DNA of 64,000 nt from Fibrobacterota bacterium (GTDB taxonomy: Bacteria > Fibrobacterota > Chitinivibrionia > Chitinivibrionales > FEN-1185). The notes beneath the pieces were generated by a model. It was not told where the DNA came from, ran no database searches, and saw nothing but the letters and a program-made list of their open reading frames with translations. The translations under genes and the position numbers were made by a program. Within the stretch, counting starts at the first letter, position 1. Each line of letters begins with the position of its first letter. The stretch is taken from NCBI GenBank assembly GCA_003165595.1, contig PLWQ01000018.1, positions 52,067 to 116,066 of the forward strand, given 5' to 3'. Positions 1 to 9,741 of this stretch are shown here, piece after piece.

Positions 1-2272
1 CCGGCTGGTTCTGCTTGCGGTACAGGTCGCCGATCAGCTTGTACTCGTCAACGGCGTCCGGGTTGGCGGCAACCGCCGTTCGCAGGCTCACCAGCGCGTC
101 GGCGGCTTTGCCCATGTGAAGCTGGCAGCGCGCCAGCGCCGAAGTCGTGCCGGCGCTGTGCGGATCCATCTGCAGAGCCATGCCGTAATAGGAGATAGCC
201 CTGGTGTACGCGCCTTTCTTTTCGAGAAGGGACCCGAGCTGGGCGCACATGGCCGCGTCGGCTTCGCCGGTGCCGGTTGCGGTAGTCAATGCAGTCGCCG
301 CTTCTTCCCGCGTTCCGCGGGAAAGCGCAAGCTCTGCATATCGCTTGTAAACCCCCTTGATCGCGGGATCGAGCGCGGTCGCCTTTCGGTACGCGGCCAG
401 GGCTTCGTCGAAGCTTTTCATATCGTAGTACAGGTCGCCAAGTCGTTTCCAGGCTTCGGCGTCGCGGGGAAGGAGCTTGCAATACTTTTTGAGATAGGTG
501 GCTGCCTGCAGATCGTCGCCAAGGGCCGCGGCAGCGTCATACAGAGTCTTGAAAACGTCGGAGTTCTGCGGCAGGAGTTTTGACAGCGACTTGTACACGT
601 CCAGAGCCTTGCGGTATTCCCGGCGGGCATACAGGGCAGCGCCGAGCCTCATCCGGGATTCGATATCTGTTTTGTCAAGCTCTGCCACTTTTCCGTCCGC
701 AGCGGACAGGGCCGCGCTGTCCCCGAGCTTCTTGCAGCAGTAGGCGAGTTGTTTCCAGTAGTCGGCCCTGGCGGGCTCCTTCGACACTAGAAAGTCGAGC
801 TGTTCCCTGGCATCCTTGTATCGGTCGGTGCGAAGGCTCGCTTCGGCCGCAACCTTCCGGGGTTCGACCAGCGACGGGTCTTTCCGTATGGCAAGTCTTG
901 CGGCGTCAAGTGCCCTGTCCCACATTTCGAGTCCGGCCGCGGCCATTGCCACGCCGCACGCGGCGCGCGCGCTGTGATCGAGATCGAAACTTTTCTGGTA
1001 GGAATCCAGGGCGTCGGCATATCGTTTTACTTTGAGGTTGTCGTCGCCGATGGATGCAAACAATGCAGGGTTGGCAGGGCTTTGTGCGGCAAGCTTCAGG
1101 TATGTCTCGTGCGCCTTGTCCGGCATGCGCGCTTTCTGATACAAATCCGCCAGCCGCTCAAGCGCGGCCGTGTTGGTTTCGTCACGCCTGGCCTCCTGCT
1201 CGAGGCACGATATCGCCCGCTTCAAACTACCGGCACCCGCGTAGGCCTCGGCAAGCCGATTGTTGATGTCCGGCGCCAGCGAATGTCCGGTGTCGGCGGC
1301 GGCGACAAACTTGAGATGGGAAATCGCGGCGGCAAAATGTTTCCGTTCAAGCTCGCCTGATCCTGTCTTAAGGTGCGAAACCACGGACTCGACCGATTTT
1401 GAGCGGCCGAACGCCTCTGCCGCCGCCTTGTAGGCCGAAAACGCGTCGGCGCCGCCGGTCTTTTCGGTTGCGACCGCACGATTGTAGCAGTCCGTTGCCG
1501 TCATTATTCCTTTGTCAACAACTTTCTCATATTCGCTTGCCGACGCAAGGAACTTTTCCTTCCGGTAGTACGCGCGCGCCAAGTCGAGGTCCGCGTCGAA
1601 CAGCGAGGGATTTCTTTCGAGCGCGTCCTTGAGAAAGACGAGCGCCGAATCCGTCTTGCCAGCGTCGAGGAGCGCATGGCCGATCCGGTAGGCTTCTTCG
1701 GCGTTCGGAGATGCGGCGAAGGCGGTTCGCATGAGCGCCAGTGCCTTGTCGAACGCACGTTCTTTCCAATAGAGATCCGCGAGCGTCCGGATGACGGCTA
1801 CGTTTTTCGGATCCATGTCTATGGCTTTTTGCAGCGCGGTCTTTGCCTGGCCCGTCTTTCCGAGCGCGATGCTCGCAGTGGCGTATTCCCGCGCCGCGGG
1901 CGCCGCTGGCCTGAGAGTGAGGGATCTACTTGCAAAAGTCAATGCCTTGGCGTGCATGCCCATTCTGTTGTAAATCGCGGCGATTCCGGTCAATGCATCG
2001 GCGTTCTTGGGGTCCATGCGCGAGCCGACCAGATAGCAGGCAAGCGACCGGTCCAGAAAACCGAGTTCTTCGTTGGCTTCGCCCAGCTTTGCCCAGATAT
2101 CGGCAGTGCGAGAGGGCGAGGGAATCGCCGAGTCGGCGTACGCGGTTGCTTCCGCGTATTTTTTCGATGTGATCAATTGGTCCAACGTTGTATCGGGGAA
2201 TATTGGCTGGGTCAAAAACAGACAGAGGACCACAAGCAGACAGGAGCGGTTGGGGAAATCGGCGTTTGTCAT
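1..2272 (-). CDS. TPR-repeat exported protein (3' end outside window)
   Basis: The minus strand is open from an ATG at 2272 to the window edge, at least 757 codons with no stop seen, so the C-terminus lies beyond position 1. The N-terminus reads MTNADFPNRSCLLVVLCLFL followed by TQPIF, a probable signal peptide. The rest is helical with the recurring A/Y/G/A/P pattern of tetratricopeptide repeats of about 34 residues, for example EYKLIGDLYRKQNQP at the edge. TPR scaffolds mediate protein-protein contacts, here probably in the periplasm or on the envelope. The specific role is unknown. Only out-of-frame fragments appear as closed ORFs because this one never closes in the window. Confidence is high for coding and for TPR character. 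Confidence 0.82.
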   Translation of the reverse strand, partial: MTNADFPNRSCLLVVLCLFLTQPIFPDTTLDQLITSKKYAEATAYADSAIPSPSRTADIWAKLGEANEELGFLDRSLACYLVGSRMDPKNADALTGIAAIYNRMGMHAKALTFASRSLTLRPAAPAAREYATASIALGKTGQAKTALQKAIDMDPKNVAVIRTLADLYWKERAFDKALALMRTAFAASPNAEEAYRIGHALLDAGKTDSALVFLKDALERNPSLFDADLDLARAYYRKEKFLASASEYEKVVDKGIMTATDCYNRAVATEKTGGADAFSAYKAAAEAFGRSKSVESVVSHLKTGSGELERKHFAAAISHLKFVAAADTGHSLAPDINNRLAEAYAGAGSLKRAISCLEQEARRDETNTAALERLADLYQKARMPDKAHETYLKLAAQSPANPALFASIGDDNLKVKRYADALDSYQKSFDLDHSARAACGVAMAAAGLEMWDRALDAARLAIRKDPSLVEPRKVAAEASLRTDRYKDAREQLDFLVSKEPARADYWKQLAYCCKKLGDSAALSAADGKVAELDKTDIESRMRLGAALYARREYRKALDVYKSLSKLLPQNSDVFKTLYDAAAALGDDLQAATYLKKYCKLLPRDAEAWKRLGDLYYDMKSFDEALAAYRKATALDPAIKGVYKRYAELALSRGTREEAATALTTATGTGEADAAMCAQLGSLLEKKGAYTRAISYYGMALQMDPHSAGTTSALARCQLHMGKAADALVSLRTAVAANPDAVDEYKLIGDLYRKQNQP

Positions 2273-2484
2273 ATTCAGGTCTTTGTGCGACCGCGGAAGG
2301 TTCGGGGAAGTCTTCTTGCAATATAAAAGCGGGGGAGCATGGAAAGACAGCGGAAAATGTGGCAGGGAGGCATCCTAAAGGGTATGCCGGTCTTCTCCCG
2401 GAGAAATTTCGAATGACGGATCACCTCGTTCGCATCGGTCCGCGTTGCTTTCGGATGCTCACCTTGGCCGGCAGTACGCGCCGG

Positions 2485-3459
2485 CTACTTCACTGACCCA
2501 ACCGTCCATGAAACACCGTCTGCGGAGGTGAGAACCATGCCGTCCGTACCTACTGCCAGAAATTGATTCTTTCCGTAGATGACGCCGTTGATCACGTTTG
2601 AGGTTCCGGAATTGCGCCCGGTCCATACGGTTCCATCAGGGGAAGTGAGAACTGTTCCGTTGTTTCCCACCACCACAAACAAGCCGTTTCCGAAGGTAGC
2701 TCCGTTGAGAAATTCCGACGTTCCTGAACTCCTGATCGTCCACGAGCCGGCATCGGGAGAGGTGAGAATAGTGCCGTTTTTGCCCACAGCGACAAATTGA
2801 CTGTCACCGTAAGCAACTCCGCTGAGACTCGGTATAGCTGTTGAGCTATAGGCTGTCCAAGTGACGCCGTCGGGCGAACTCATGATGGCGTCGCCGTATC
2901 CCACGGCGACATACTTGCCCCCGCCGAACACGATGCCATTGAGAAGTTCCGTCGTGCCGGAATTCCTGATTGTCCATGAGTTTCCGTCGGAAGACGTCAG
3001 AATGGTGCCCCTGTCACCGGCAACAACGAATTGGCCTCCTCCGTAGGTAATACCATTAAGGGCGGGCGTCGTTGCGGAAATCCGGGTTGACCAGGAAATG
3101 CCGTCCGCGGATCCAAGAATGGTGCCGACGTCGCCAACGGCCACAAATTGACTATCTCCATATGCAACTCCATAGAGCGTACTTGTTGTTCCCGATGTTC
3201 TCCCGATCCACGTACCGCTGTCGGACCAACTGAAAATCGTGCCGGAAGCGGATATAGACCATGGATTGTCACTGCTTGTCTGGCTTCCTCCTACAATCAG
3301 GTAGGCACCATTATGCCAGATGACCCCGTAATTGTCTTCTTCGGTTACCTGTTTGTTATCCTGCCTCACCGGATTGAGCCTGGGGAAATCTGGACCGCAA
3401 GCCAGCAGAAGGGAAAGTCCGACGACCATGAGAGAGGCGACTGAGAAAGCTCGGTTCAT
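2485..3459 (-). CDS. Lipoprotein with tandem beta-propeller (BNR/WD-like) repeats
   Basis: 324 residues. A lipobox LLAC puts the lipidated Cys at position 21, so this is an envelope lipoprotein. After a short linker there are about seven tandem repeats of roughly 41 residues with the core pattern GVxYGxxxFVAVGxxGTIL then TSxDGxSWTxRxSGT. That pattern is typical of the beta-propeller repeats of BNR or PSII-stability-factor (HCF136/Ycf48-like) proteins, and about seven copies would close one propeller. Upstream, AGGAGGAAATA precedes the ATG. It lies 212 bp upstream of the TPR gene on the same strand. Ligand and function are unknown; the repeats are nearly identical, which suggests recent internal duplication. 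Confidence 0.85.
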   Translation of the reverse strand: MNRAFSVASLMVVGLSLLLACGPDFPRLNPVRQDNKQVTEEDNYGVIWHNGAYLIVGGSQTSSDNPWSISASGTIFSWSDSGTWIGRTSGTTSTLYGVAYGDSQFVAVGDVGTILGSADGISWSTRISATTPALNGITYGGGQFVVAGDRGTILTSSDGNSWTIRNSGTTELLNGIVFGGGKYVAVGYGDAIMSSPDGVTWTAYSSTAIPSLSGVAYGDSQFVAVGKNGTILTSPDAGSWTIRSSGTSEFLNGATFGNGLFVVVGNNGTVLTSPDGTVWTGRNSGTSNVINGVIYGKNQFLAVGTDGMVLTSADGVSWTVGSVK

Positions 3460-3827
3460 TATTTCCTCCTTGGTGAAACGCTGATCTTTTACCCTTGCAA
3501 TCCGTGGTCTGAGCTCCCCGCAGCGGAACAGGCGTTCATTTTGGAAGAACTAAGCCGGGACTACGATCTCAACGTTCTAATCACGATGCGACAAATCGCA
3601 TTCATATGTTTGACACCGGCTTCCCCGATTCCGTTTCAACCAATCGGACTTCTTTCGGTGCAGGTATCCGGCCAACCAAGCCGTCGCCCGCGCCTCCATC
3701 GAATGCAGACGGCTTCGCAGGTTTTGCCCAAGCCTCCCGGTGTTGCGTAGTGTATTTTGTGTGGTTTCCTCAAGGCCTTACGGTATGGTATTTGCCCGAT
3801 ATTTCGTGCAAGCAGAGGTGATTAAGA
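3460..3827. other. Intergenic region between divergent genes
   Basis: About 370 bp separate the leftward lipoprotein gene from the rightward kinase gene. It must hold both promoters, but I see no convincing -35/-10 pair, operator or RNA. Small ORFs here show no family features. Confidence 0.5.
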
Positions 3828-5780
3828 ATGCCCGATTCCACGATTCTGTCCGATGCCGTCGCCGCGAGCATAATTGACGCTGCCGTTGTGGGGATATTGG
3901 TTGCCGACGTTTCAACCAAGAAGATCCGTTATGCAAATGCCGCACTCTGTGCCATGCTCGGGTATTCGCCACCGGAGCTTTCGCAAATGCCGGTCAAGGA
4001 CATCCACCCCGCCGAGGATCTGTCGCCTGCCCTGGCCAGCTTCGAATCAATTGCCAAAGGCGAAACGAGCCAGGCTCGGTCGGTGCCCTGCGCGAGAAAA
4101 GACCGGACGGTTTTCTACGCCGACATCAACGGTTTCAACCTCACGGTGGGAGCATCACGATGCGTAGTGCAGTTTTTTGCCGACACAACCGAACGGAAGC
4201 GGGCCGAGGACGCGCTCCGGCTTAGTGAAGAGAAATTCCGGGAGCTGGTGAACTTCCTACCGCTTACTATCTATGAGGCAAGCCCTGATGGGTGGTTCAC
4301 CTTTGTCAACCCACGAGGGCTGGAATGGTTCGGCTACGCCGAGGCAGACTTGTCGAAGGGCATTCATATTTTCCAGACTATTTCGGAGCAAGACCGGCCG
4401 CGGTCCGTCGAGAACTTTAGAGTGGTGATGTCGTCGGGCGAGTCCGCGCCTCACGAATACCTGGCCATCCGGAAAGACGGAAGCACGTTTCCCGTCTTGC
4501 TTCACTCCAGCCGAATGATGAAGGACGGCCGGCTGGCCGGGATCCGCGGGATTGTCATGGACATTTCCGAGCGCAAGTTCGTTGAAAACAGCATTCAGAA
4601 CGCGATGAAACTCGAGTCGCTCGGCATCCTGGCCGGCGGCATCGCTCATGATTTCAATAATATGCTCACCGGCATTTTCGGGCATCTGAGCATGGCCCGC
4701 GTGAATCTTGCCTCGGGCACGGAGGCGAGAGAGAATATCGACAAGGCGATTTCGGTTTACGGCCGGGCGAAGGCTCTCACGCAGCAGCTCCTGACATTCG
4801 CGAAAGGCGGAGTTCCTGCAAAGCAAAGGATTTCCGTTTCGGGTATTCTCAAGGATACCGTGACTTTCGCTCTCAGCGGCTCCACCATCAGCGCGGCATT
4901 CGATATTCCGGATGATCTCTGGCAATGCGACGCCGACGCGAGCCAGATCGGCCAGGTAATTGACAATATCGTCATCAATGCACGGCAGGCCATGCCCGGA
5001 GGCGGCACGATCGCGGTGACCGCCGGCAACGTGCCCGAAGGGCTGTCCCTTCCGCCGCCGCTTCCCAACCGATCCTTTGTCAAGATTGCAATCCGCGACA
5101 GCGGGCCGGGTATTCCCCCCAACATTCTGCCTCGCATTTTCGATCCGTTCTTTACGACAAAGCGACAGGGAAGCGGTCTTGGACTTGCAACGGCATATTC
5201 AATAGTTAAGAAGCATGACGGTCATATTCTTGCGGAATCGAAAACCGGCGAGGGGACTGTCTTTGCGATTTACCTCCCGGCATCGCCGGCCGATCGGGAT
5301 GTCCGAATGCCGCATGCCCGGCCGGCAGCGGACTCCACGCCTGCGGCGCCATGCCGCGTGCTCCTGATGGACGACGAGCAATCCATTCTTGCGATCGGGT
5401 CGAAATCGCTGGGCGATATCGGGTGCACCGTGACCACTGCGGGTGAAGGCGGCGAGGCAGCAGATCTTTTCCGCACGGCCTTTCGCGACGGCAAACCGTT
5501 CGACGTCGTCGTTCTGGATCTCACCGTTCCCGGAGGCAAGGGCGGCAGGCAGGCTCTTGACGAAATGAAAAACGTCGATCCTTCGGTGCGCGCTGTCGCC
5601 ACGAGCGGCTACTCCGACGATCCGGTAATGTCCGATCCGTGCGTCTACGGTTTCACCGCCAAGCTTGCCAAGCCATATCTGATGGAAGACCTGCAGAAAA
5701 CCGTGGTGGGAATTGCATTGCGCGGTGAAGCGGCGCTCCGGCGCGCAAAGCACGCCGAAATGCCTCCAGCGCAACTATAG
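3828..5780 (+). CDS. PAS-PAS hybrid sensor histidine kinase with C-terminal receiver
   Basis: 650 residues with no obvious transmembrane segment, so probably cytosolic. Order: PAS (about 10-125), second PAS (about 135-255), dimerization/phosphoacceptor region with the H-box GGIAHDFNNMLTGIFGH (His274), HATPase_c with the N box (NIVINARQAMP), G1 (RDSGPGIPP), F box (IFDPFFTT) and G2 (GSGLGLATAYSIVKKH), then a receiver from about 515. In the receiver Asp564 sits in VVLDLTVPGGKGG, the switch residue region is ATSGYSDDP and the conserved Lys is Lys615. All catalytic motifs are intact. The H-box type and the PGGKGG/PGGLGG receiver match the kinase at the right edge of the window, so the two are paralogues. 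No partner regulator is adjacent; signal and target are unknown. Confidence 0.92.
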   Translation: MPDSTILSDAVAASIIDAAVVGILVADVSTKKIRYANAALCAMLGYSPPELSQMPVKDIHPAEDLSPALASFESIAKGETSQARSVPCARKDRTVFYADINGFNLTVGASRCVVQFFADTTERKRAEDALRLSEEKFRELVNFLPLTIYEASPDGWFTFVNPRGLEWFGYAEADLSKGIHIFQTISEQDRPRSVENFRVVMSSGESAPHEYLAIRKDGSTFPVLLHSSRMMKDGRLAGIRGIVMDISERKFVENSIQNAMKLESLGILAGGIAHDFNNMLTGIFGHLSMARVNLASGTEARENIDKAISVYGRAKALTQQLLTFAKGGVPAKQRISVSGILKDTVTFALSGSTISAAFDIPDDLWQCDADASQIGQVIDNIVINARQAMPGGGTIAVTAGNVPEGLSLPPPLPNRSFVKIAIRDSGPGIPPNILPRIFDPFFTTKRQGSGLGLATAYSIVKKHDGHILAESKTGEGTVFAIYLPASPADRDVRMPHARPAADSTPAAPCRVLLMDDEQSILAIGSKSLGDIGCTVTTAGEGGEAADLFRTAFRDGKPFDVVVLDLTVPGGKGGRQALDEMKNVDPSVRAVATSGYSDDPVMSDPCVYGFTAKLAKPYLMEDLQKTVVGIALRGEAALRRAKHAEMPPAQL

Positions 5781-5811
5781 CCGGTCCAATAACACGTCCC
5801 GGCGGGTGCGA

Positions 5812-6681
5812 CTATGGTATCACCTTGTTTACCGGATACTCAACGATGCCTGTTGCGCCTGCGCGCTTGAGCAGCGGAATGATCTTCTTGATCTCATCCA
5901 CGTGGATAACGGTTTCCACTGCGCACCATTTCTCGTCGGATAAGGTCGAAACCGTCGGGTTGTGCAGCGCCGGCAGCACCATGAGCACGCGCTTCAAATC
6001 CGATTTCCGCACGTTACACTTGAGGCCCGCGAATCTCTCGGCGTTGAGCGTTCCCTGCAGGAGAATGGTGATGTTCTCCAGCTTGCGACGCTTCGCCTCG
6101 TTTTCCCATGAAGACTTGTTCGCAATAAGAATGGTCATTGTCTCCATAAGAACGTCGATCACCCGAAGGCGGTTGGCGCGAAGCGACGAGCCCGTCTCGG
6201 TTATGTCGACAATTGCGTCGACGAGACGGGGCGGCTTTACCTCGGTCGCGCCCCACGAAAACTCCACATCCACCGGGATTTTCTTACTCTTGAAATACCG
6301 CTTTGTGGTCGAAAGCAACTCTGTTGCGATGCGCTTCCCGCGCAAGTCGGCCGGTTTCCTGAAGGGCGAATCTTCCGAAACGGCAAGCACCCACTTGCAC
6401 CGCTGGCGCGACACCTTTGAGTATTCGAGCTCGCACACGCGCACGACCTTTGCATTGTTCTCAATTGTCCAGTCGAGCCCGGTGATGCCGGCGTCGAGAA
6501 TACCCTGCTCCACGTACCGCGGAATTTCCTGCGGCCGCATGAGAATAAGGTCGAGCTCCGGGTCGTCGGACGTGGGAAAGTACGACCGTTCGTCGGCACG
6601 GATGTGGATGTCGGCCTTCTGGAACAGCTCAATTGTCGATTTCTGCAGGCTGCCTTTGGGCAGGCCGAGGGTGAGTTTCAT
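5812..6681 (-). CDS. hisG: ATP phosphoribosyltransferase, long form
   Basis: 289 residues. It catalyses the first step of histidine synthesis, joining ATP and PRPP to phosphoribosyl-ATP in the cytosol. The start ([14 protein letters not shown]), the central [11 protein letters not shown] and the PRPP-loop region [18 protein letters not shown] are typical of HisG. The length and the C-terminal ACT-like segment (about 215-289, with [16 protein letters not shown]) identify the long, hexameric, histidine-inhibited HisG_L form, which does not need HisZ. It is convergent with the kinase gene, with 31 bp between stops. No other his biosynthesis gene is nearby; hisS at 31 kb is the only other histidine-related gene. 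Confidence 0.96.
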   Translation of the reverse strand: MKLTLGLPKGSLQKSTIELFQKADIHIRADERSYFPTSDDPELDLILMRPQEIPRYVEQGILDAGITGLDWTIENNAKVVRVCELEYSKVSRQRCKWVLAVSEDSPFRKPADLRGKRIATELLSTTKRYFKSKKIPVDVEFSWGATEVKPPRLVDAIVDITETGSSLRANRLRVIDVLMETMTILIANKSSWENEAKRRKLENITILLQGTLNAERFAGLKCNVRKSDLKRVLMVLPALHNPTVSTLSDEKWCAVETVIHVDEIKKIIPLLKRAGATGIVEYPVNKVIP

Positions 6682-6721
6682 GACTTACATCCCTTCAAAA
6701 CATCGTTACTTTTGAGTTGAA

Positions 6722-6799
6722 AGTTTAAAGTGGACAGTTGACAGCTTTAGGAAAAGGTCAGATGGATTACTGTAAACTGTCAGCCGTCAACTTTAAACT
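6722..6799. repeat. Inverted repeat between etfA and hisG
   Basis: Arms of 23 nt at 6722-6744 and 6777-6799 match at about 20 positions and are separated by 32 nt. Both arms have the AGTTTAAAGT...TGACAG character. There is no T-tract after the hairpin on the minus strand, so a simple terminator is not the best reading. It looks like a small interspersed intergenic element. Confidence 0.6.
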
Positions 6800-6807
6800 G
6801 GTTTTGC

Positions 6808-8010
6808 TCATTTCCCCAACTGTTCTTTAAACGCCCTGGTGAGCGCCGGCAAAATCTGCAGCGCGTCGCCCACGATGCCGAGGTTAGCGATCTGGAAAAT
6901 GTCGGCGCCGGGGTCCTTGTTGACGGCGATGATGTAATCGGCCGATTGCATGCCCGCCATATGCTGAACCGATCCGGAAATTCCGCAGGCAACGTAGAGC
7001 TTCGGACACACGGTCTTTCCTGTTTGTCCAACCTGATGCGAATAGGGAATCCAGCCCGCGTCCACCGCGGCGCGGCTTGCGCCGACCGCCCCGCCAAGTA
7101 CCGATGCCAGGTCGAACAGCAGTTGCATGTTTTTTGGGTCCTGCATGCCGCGGCCGCCCGACACGATGATGTCGGCTTCGGTGATATTGATGGTCGAACT
7201 CGCTTCCTTCACGATGTTCGCAATCGTGGTGCGTATGGTAAGCGCCGAATCGGGCACGTCGATAACCGTCACTTCACCCGTGCGGCTGTCGTCCCGAACC
7301 GCCTGCTTCATCACCTTGTGGCGCACCGTGGCCATCTGCGGCCTGTGGTGCGGGCAGATAATGGTTGCCATGAGGTTTCCGCCGAACGCGGGCCGCGTGC
7401 CCAGCAACAGCCGTTTTTCCACGTCCACTTCGAGCTTGGTGCAGTCGGCGGTGAGGCCGCCCCACACGCGCGCGGCAACCTTGGGTATAAAGGACCGGCC
7501 GGTGGCTGTCGCTCCGGCAAGCACGATGCTCGGTTTTTCCTTGTCAACAAATTCGGAAACGATCTGTCCGTAGCTGTCGTCCTGAAAATTGGCGAGCTTC
7601 GCGCTGTTGTAGTAGACAACGCGGTCTGCGCCGTACTTCACCAGGTCGCCGGCGGTTGTTTGCATGCCGGACCCCAGGAGCACGGCAATCAGTTTCTCTC
7701 CCAGTTGGTCCGCCAGTTTTCTTCCCTCGCCGAGCATTTCGTAGGATACGCCCGCTACTGCGCCGTCGTGCTGTTCTATGAATACGGCAACGTTCTTGTA
7801 CGCGGAAATATCCGCGAGCATGGCCGACGAGTCTTTCGTTATCGTAATGGCCTGATATTTCTTGCATGCTTCCACACAGGCGGCGCACAAGTTGCACTTC
7901 GCGGGGTCGATAACCGCCTTTTTGTCGGTGATCGTGATTGCGCTCTGGCTGCAGGCGCGCACGCACAGCGAACAACCGATGCATTTTTCGAGATCGACTT
8001 TAATTCCCAT
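6808..8010 (-). CDS. etfA: Electron transfer flavoprotein alpha subunit with N-terminal ferredoxin domain
   Basis: 400 residues. Residues 1-60 form a 2[4Fe-4S] ferredoxin domain, with CIGCSLCVRAC followed by a second motif CNLCAACVEAC. From about 70 the ETF alpha fold follows, and the C-terminal FAD domain (SGGRGMQDP, then GASRAAVDAGWIPYSHQVGQ and CGISGSVQHMAGM) is intact. EtfAB carries electrons between dehydrogenases. In clostridia and Acetobacterium, alpha subunits with this extra iron-sulfur domain belong to flavin-bifurcating complexes such as the lactate dehydrogenase Lct. It follows etfB with 14 bp between, so they form one operon. The partner dehydrogenase is not in this window, so bifurcation is inferred rather than shown. 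Confidence 0.95.
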   Translation of the reverse strand: MGIKVDLEKCIGCSLCVRACSQSAITITDKKAVIDPAKCNLCAACVEACKKYQAITITKDSSAMLADISAYKNVAVFIEQHDGAVAGVSYEMLGEGRKLADQLGEKLIAVLLGSGMQTTAGDLVKYGADRVVYYNSAKLANFQDDSYGQIVSEFVDKEKPSIVLAGATATGRSFIPKVAARVWGGLTADCTKLEVDVEKRLLLGTRPAFGGNLMATIICPHHRPQMATVRHKVMKQAVRDDSRTGEVTVIDVPDSALTIRTTIANIVKEASSTINITEADIIVSGGRGMQDPKNMQLLFDLASVLGGAVGASRAAVDAGWIPYSHQVGQTGKTVCPKLYVACGISGSVQHMAGMQSADYIIAVNKDPGADIFQIANLGIVGDALQILPALTRAFKEQLGK

Positions 8011-8024
8011 GAGTCGTGGTTCCT

Positions 8025-8819
8025 TTATCGGATGACGCCGAGATCGAGAATGGTTGATTTGATCTTGTTCACCAGGTCGCCGGTTTCGCCGCCCATCTTT
8101 TCGCCGCCCGTCTTTCGCTGCGGAACAAACGAACGCAGCACCTGCGTGGGGCTTCCCTTGAGGCCGATTTTTTCCTTGTCGGCGGCTTTTAAGGCCTCTG
8201 CATTAATTGTTGCAACCGCGGTCTTCTTCGCCCGCATTTTCCCTTTGAGCGACGCCATGCGCGGCACGTTGATTTCCTTGACAACAGTCATGAGGCCGGG
8301 CAGCGGCATGTCCACCACTTCGTACCCGTCTTCCATCATTCGTTCAACGCGGATCTGCGTTTCGGACACGTCCTCCACTTTCCTTACCCATGCCACAAAC
8401 GGAATGCCCAGCATCTCGGCAACGCCCGGACCAACCTGGGCGGTATCACCGTCGATGGCCTGCTTGCCGCAGATGATGAGATCTACTTTGCCGAGTGTCT
8501 TGATGGCATTGGCGAGCGTGTACGATGTCGCCCAGGTGTCGGATCCCGCAAAAGCCCTGTCGGTGACCAGATATGCTTCGTCTGCGCCCATTGCAATGGC
8601 GCTCTTGAGCACATCCTCGGCCTGCGGTGGGCCCATGGAAATCACTTTGATGACGCAGGTGCCCAGCCGCTCCTTGATGCGCAATGCTTCTTCAATGGCA
8701 TACTCGTCGAACGGGTTCACCACGGCTTCGACCCCGGCGCGGATAAGGGTCCCGGTGTCCGGATTGATCTTCACCTGCGTCGTGCCCGGCACCTGCTTAA
8801 TGCAAACCACTATGTTCAC
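8025..8819 (-). CDS. etfB: Electron transfer flavoprotein beta subunit
   Basis: 264 residues. It forms the heterodimer with EtfA and binds the second flavin (or AMP). The start MNIVVCIKQVPGTTQVKI, NPFDEYAIEEALRIKE and the signature CGKQAIDGDTAQVGPGVAE are diagnostic of the clostridial-type EtfB group. It is first in the leftward etfBA pair. The region upstream (8820-8941) is short and shows no clear operator. With PFOR (41.6-45.1 kb) it fits an anaerobic, ferredoxin-based metabolism. Confidence 0.96.
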   Translation of the reverse strand: MNIVVCIKQVPGTTQVKINPDTGTLIRAGVEAVVNPFDEYAIEEALRIKERLGTCVIKVISMGPPQAEDVLKSAIAMGADEAYLVTDRAFAGSDTWATSYTLANAIKTLGKVDLIICGKQAIDGDTAQVGPGVAEMLGIPFVAWVRKVEDVSETQIRVERMMEDGYEVVDMPLPGLMTVVKEINVPRMASLKGKMRAKKTAVATINAEALKAADKEKIGLKGSPTQVLRSFVPQRKTGGEKMGGETGDLVNKIKSTILDLGVIR

Positions 8820-8941
8820 GAATGAAGCTCCTTGTGAGGTGATTTACGGATAATAGGAGTCTGGGACGAAAGAGAGAATCTTATAAAATACTTGATGAGG
8901 GCAGGGGAGGCAACTGCCGGAAAGCTGCCTCCGCGGCTCCA

Positions 8942-9379
8942 TTATTGAACGTACTTTCCTTCTTTTCTGCGCATCCTTTTAGTGTCCGCCTCCGTTTCAT
9001 GATCGAACCCCAGCAAATGAAACATCCCGTGCACAAACAGTCGAAGCACCTCATTGGCGTAGGTCACGCCATATTCCTCGGCCTGCGCCCGTGCTCTCTG
9101 CAAAGAAATGTAGATTTCCCCCAGCAGGTCCGATTCGTCGTAATTGAATGAAAGCACGTCGGTGGGGCTGTCCTTGTGCCGGAACATCGCATTGAGTTTC
9201 CTAATGGCCCGGTTGGAGCAGAGGATAACGTGCGTTGTACGGTCACGGGGAATGCGTTCGTTTTTGTAAATGAGACGCGCGGTATGGAGAAGTAACCGGC
9301 CGGGACAGGGAAGATTCTCATACGCGTGACAAAGCAGGAGGGGTTCGCCTGATGGGCACGGTTTTGTCGAGTGATTCAT
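8942..9379 (-). CDS. ybeY: Endoribonuclease YbeY, rRNA maturation factor
   Basis: 145 residues, normal for the family. The zinc-binding HxxxHxxxxxH motif is present as HGMFHLLGFDH near residues 115-125, and the conserved DVLSFNYDE and GEIYISL segments precede it. YbeY is a single-strand-specific metal-dependent RNase used in 16S rRNA 3' end processing and ribosome quality control. It lies 122 bp from etfB on the same strand. The usual neighbours (phoH, era) are absent. The N-terminus is Cys-rich for the family but otherwise ordinary. Confidence 0.93.
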   Translation of the reverse strand: MNHSTKPCPSGEPLLLCHAYENLPCPGRLLLHTARLIYKNERIPRDRTTHVILCSNRAIRKLNAMFRHKDSPTDVLSFNYDESDLLGEIYISLQRARAQAEEYGVTYANEVLRLFVHGMFHLLGFDHETEADTKRMRRKEGKYVQ

Positions 9380-9490
9380 TGAAACTTACTTTCTTTGGAC
9401 GGTTATTTTTCACCGCGGCCTGTCAGGAAAACAAGGCGGCAAAAATCATTGACGCCTGGCCAGAAACATTGTAAGATTTTTACGTCCTTT

Positions 9491-9590
9491 CATTTTGTGC
9501 TGCACGAAGATGCATTTGAGAAAAGCCTGTGGCGTTTTCTCAAAAAGCGACCACGGCCTTTGGCCGTAGTTCTCTACTCATAAATATATG
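9491..9590 (+). repeat. Interspersed hairpin repeat R1, copy a
   Basis: It begins ATTTTGTGCTGCACGAA, then has a hairpin at 9528-9551 (GAGAAAAGCC-TGT-GGC-G-TTTTCTC, one bulged G) and a second hairpin at 9561-9579 (CCACGGCC...GGCCGTAG), ending TTCTCTACT. The same order recurs at 46159-46332 and 61476-61592. It lies between the divergent ybeY and FecR genes and encodes no protein. Confidence 0.75.
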
Positions 9591-9741
9591 TCGCTGTCTC
9601 ACTCGGGACGCAAGGCAACAACGCCTTTTCAAATCAGGCACTTGCGATATCGGGATGGCGGAAAACCTTTCGGACGGGACGCCATGCCGCCACGCGCATC
9701 CCGAAACATTGCCATCCGCATCGTACTTTACAGGGGTCATC

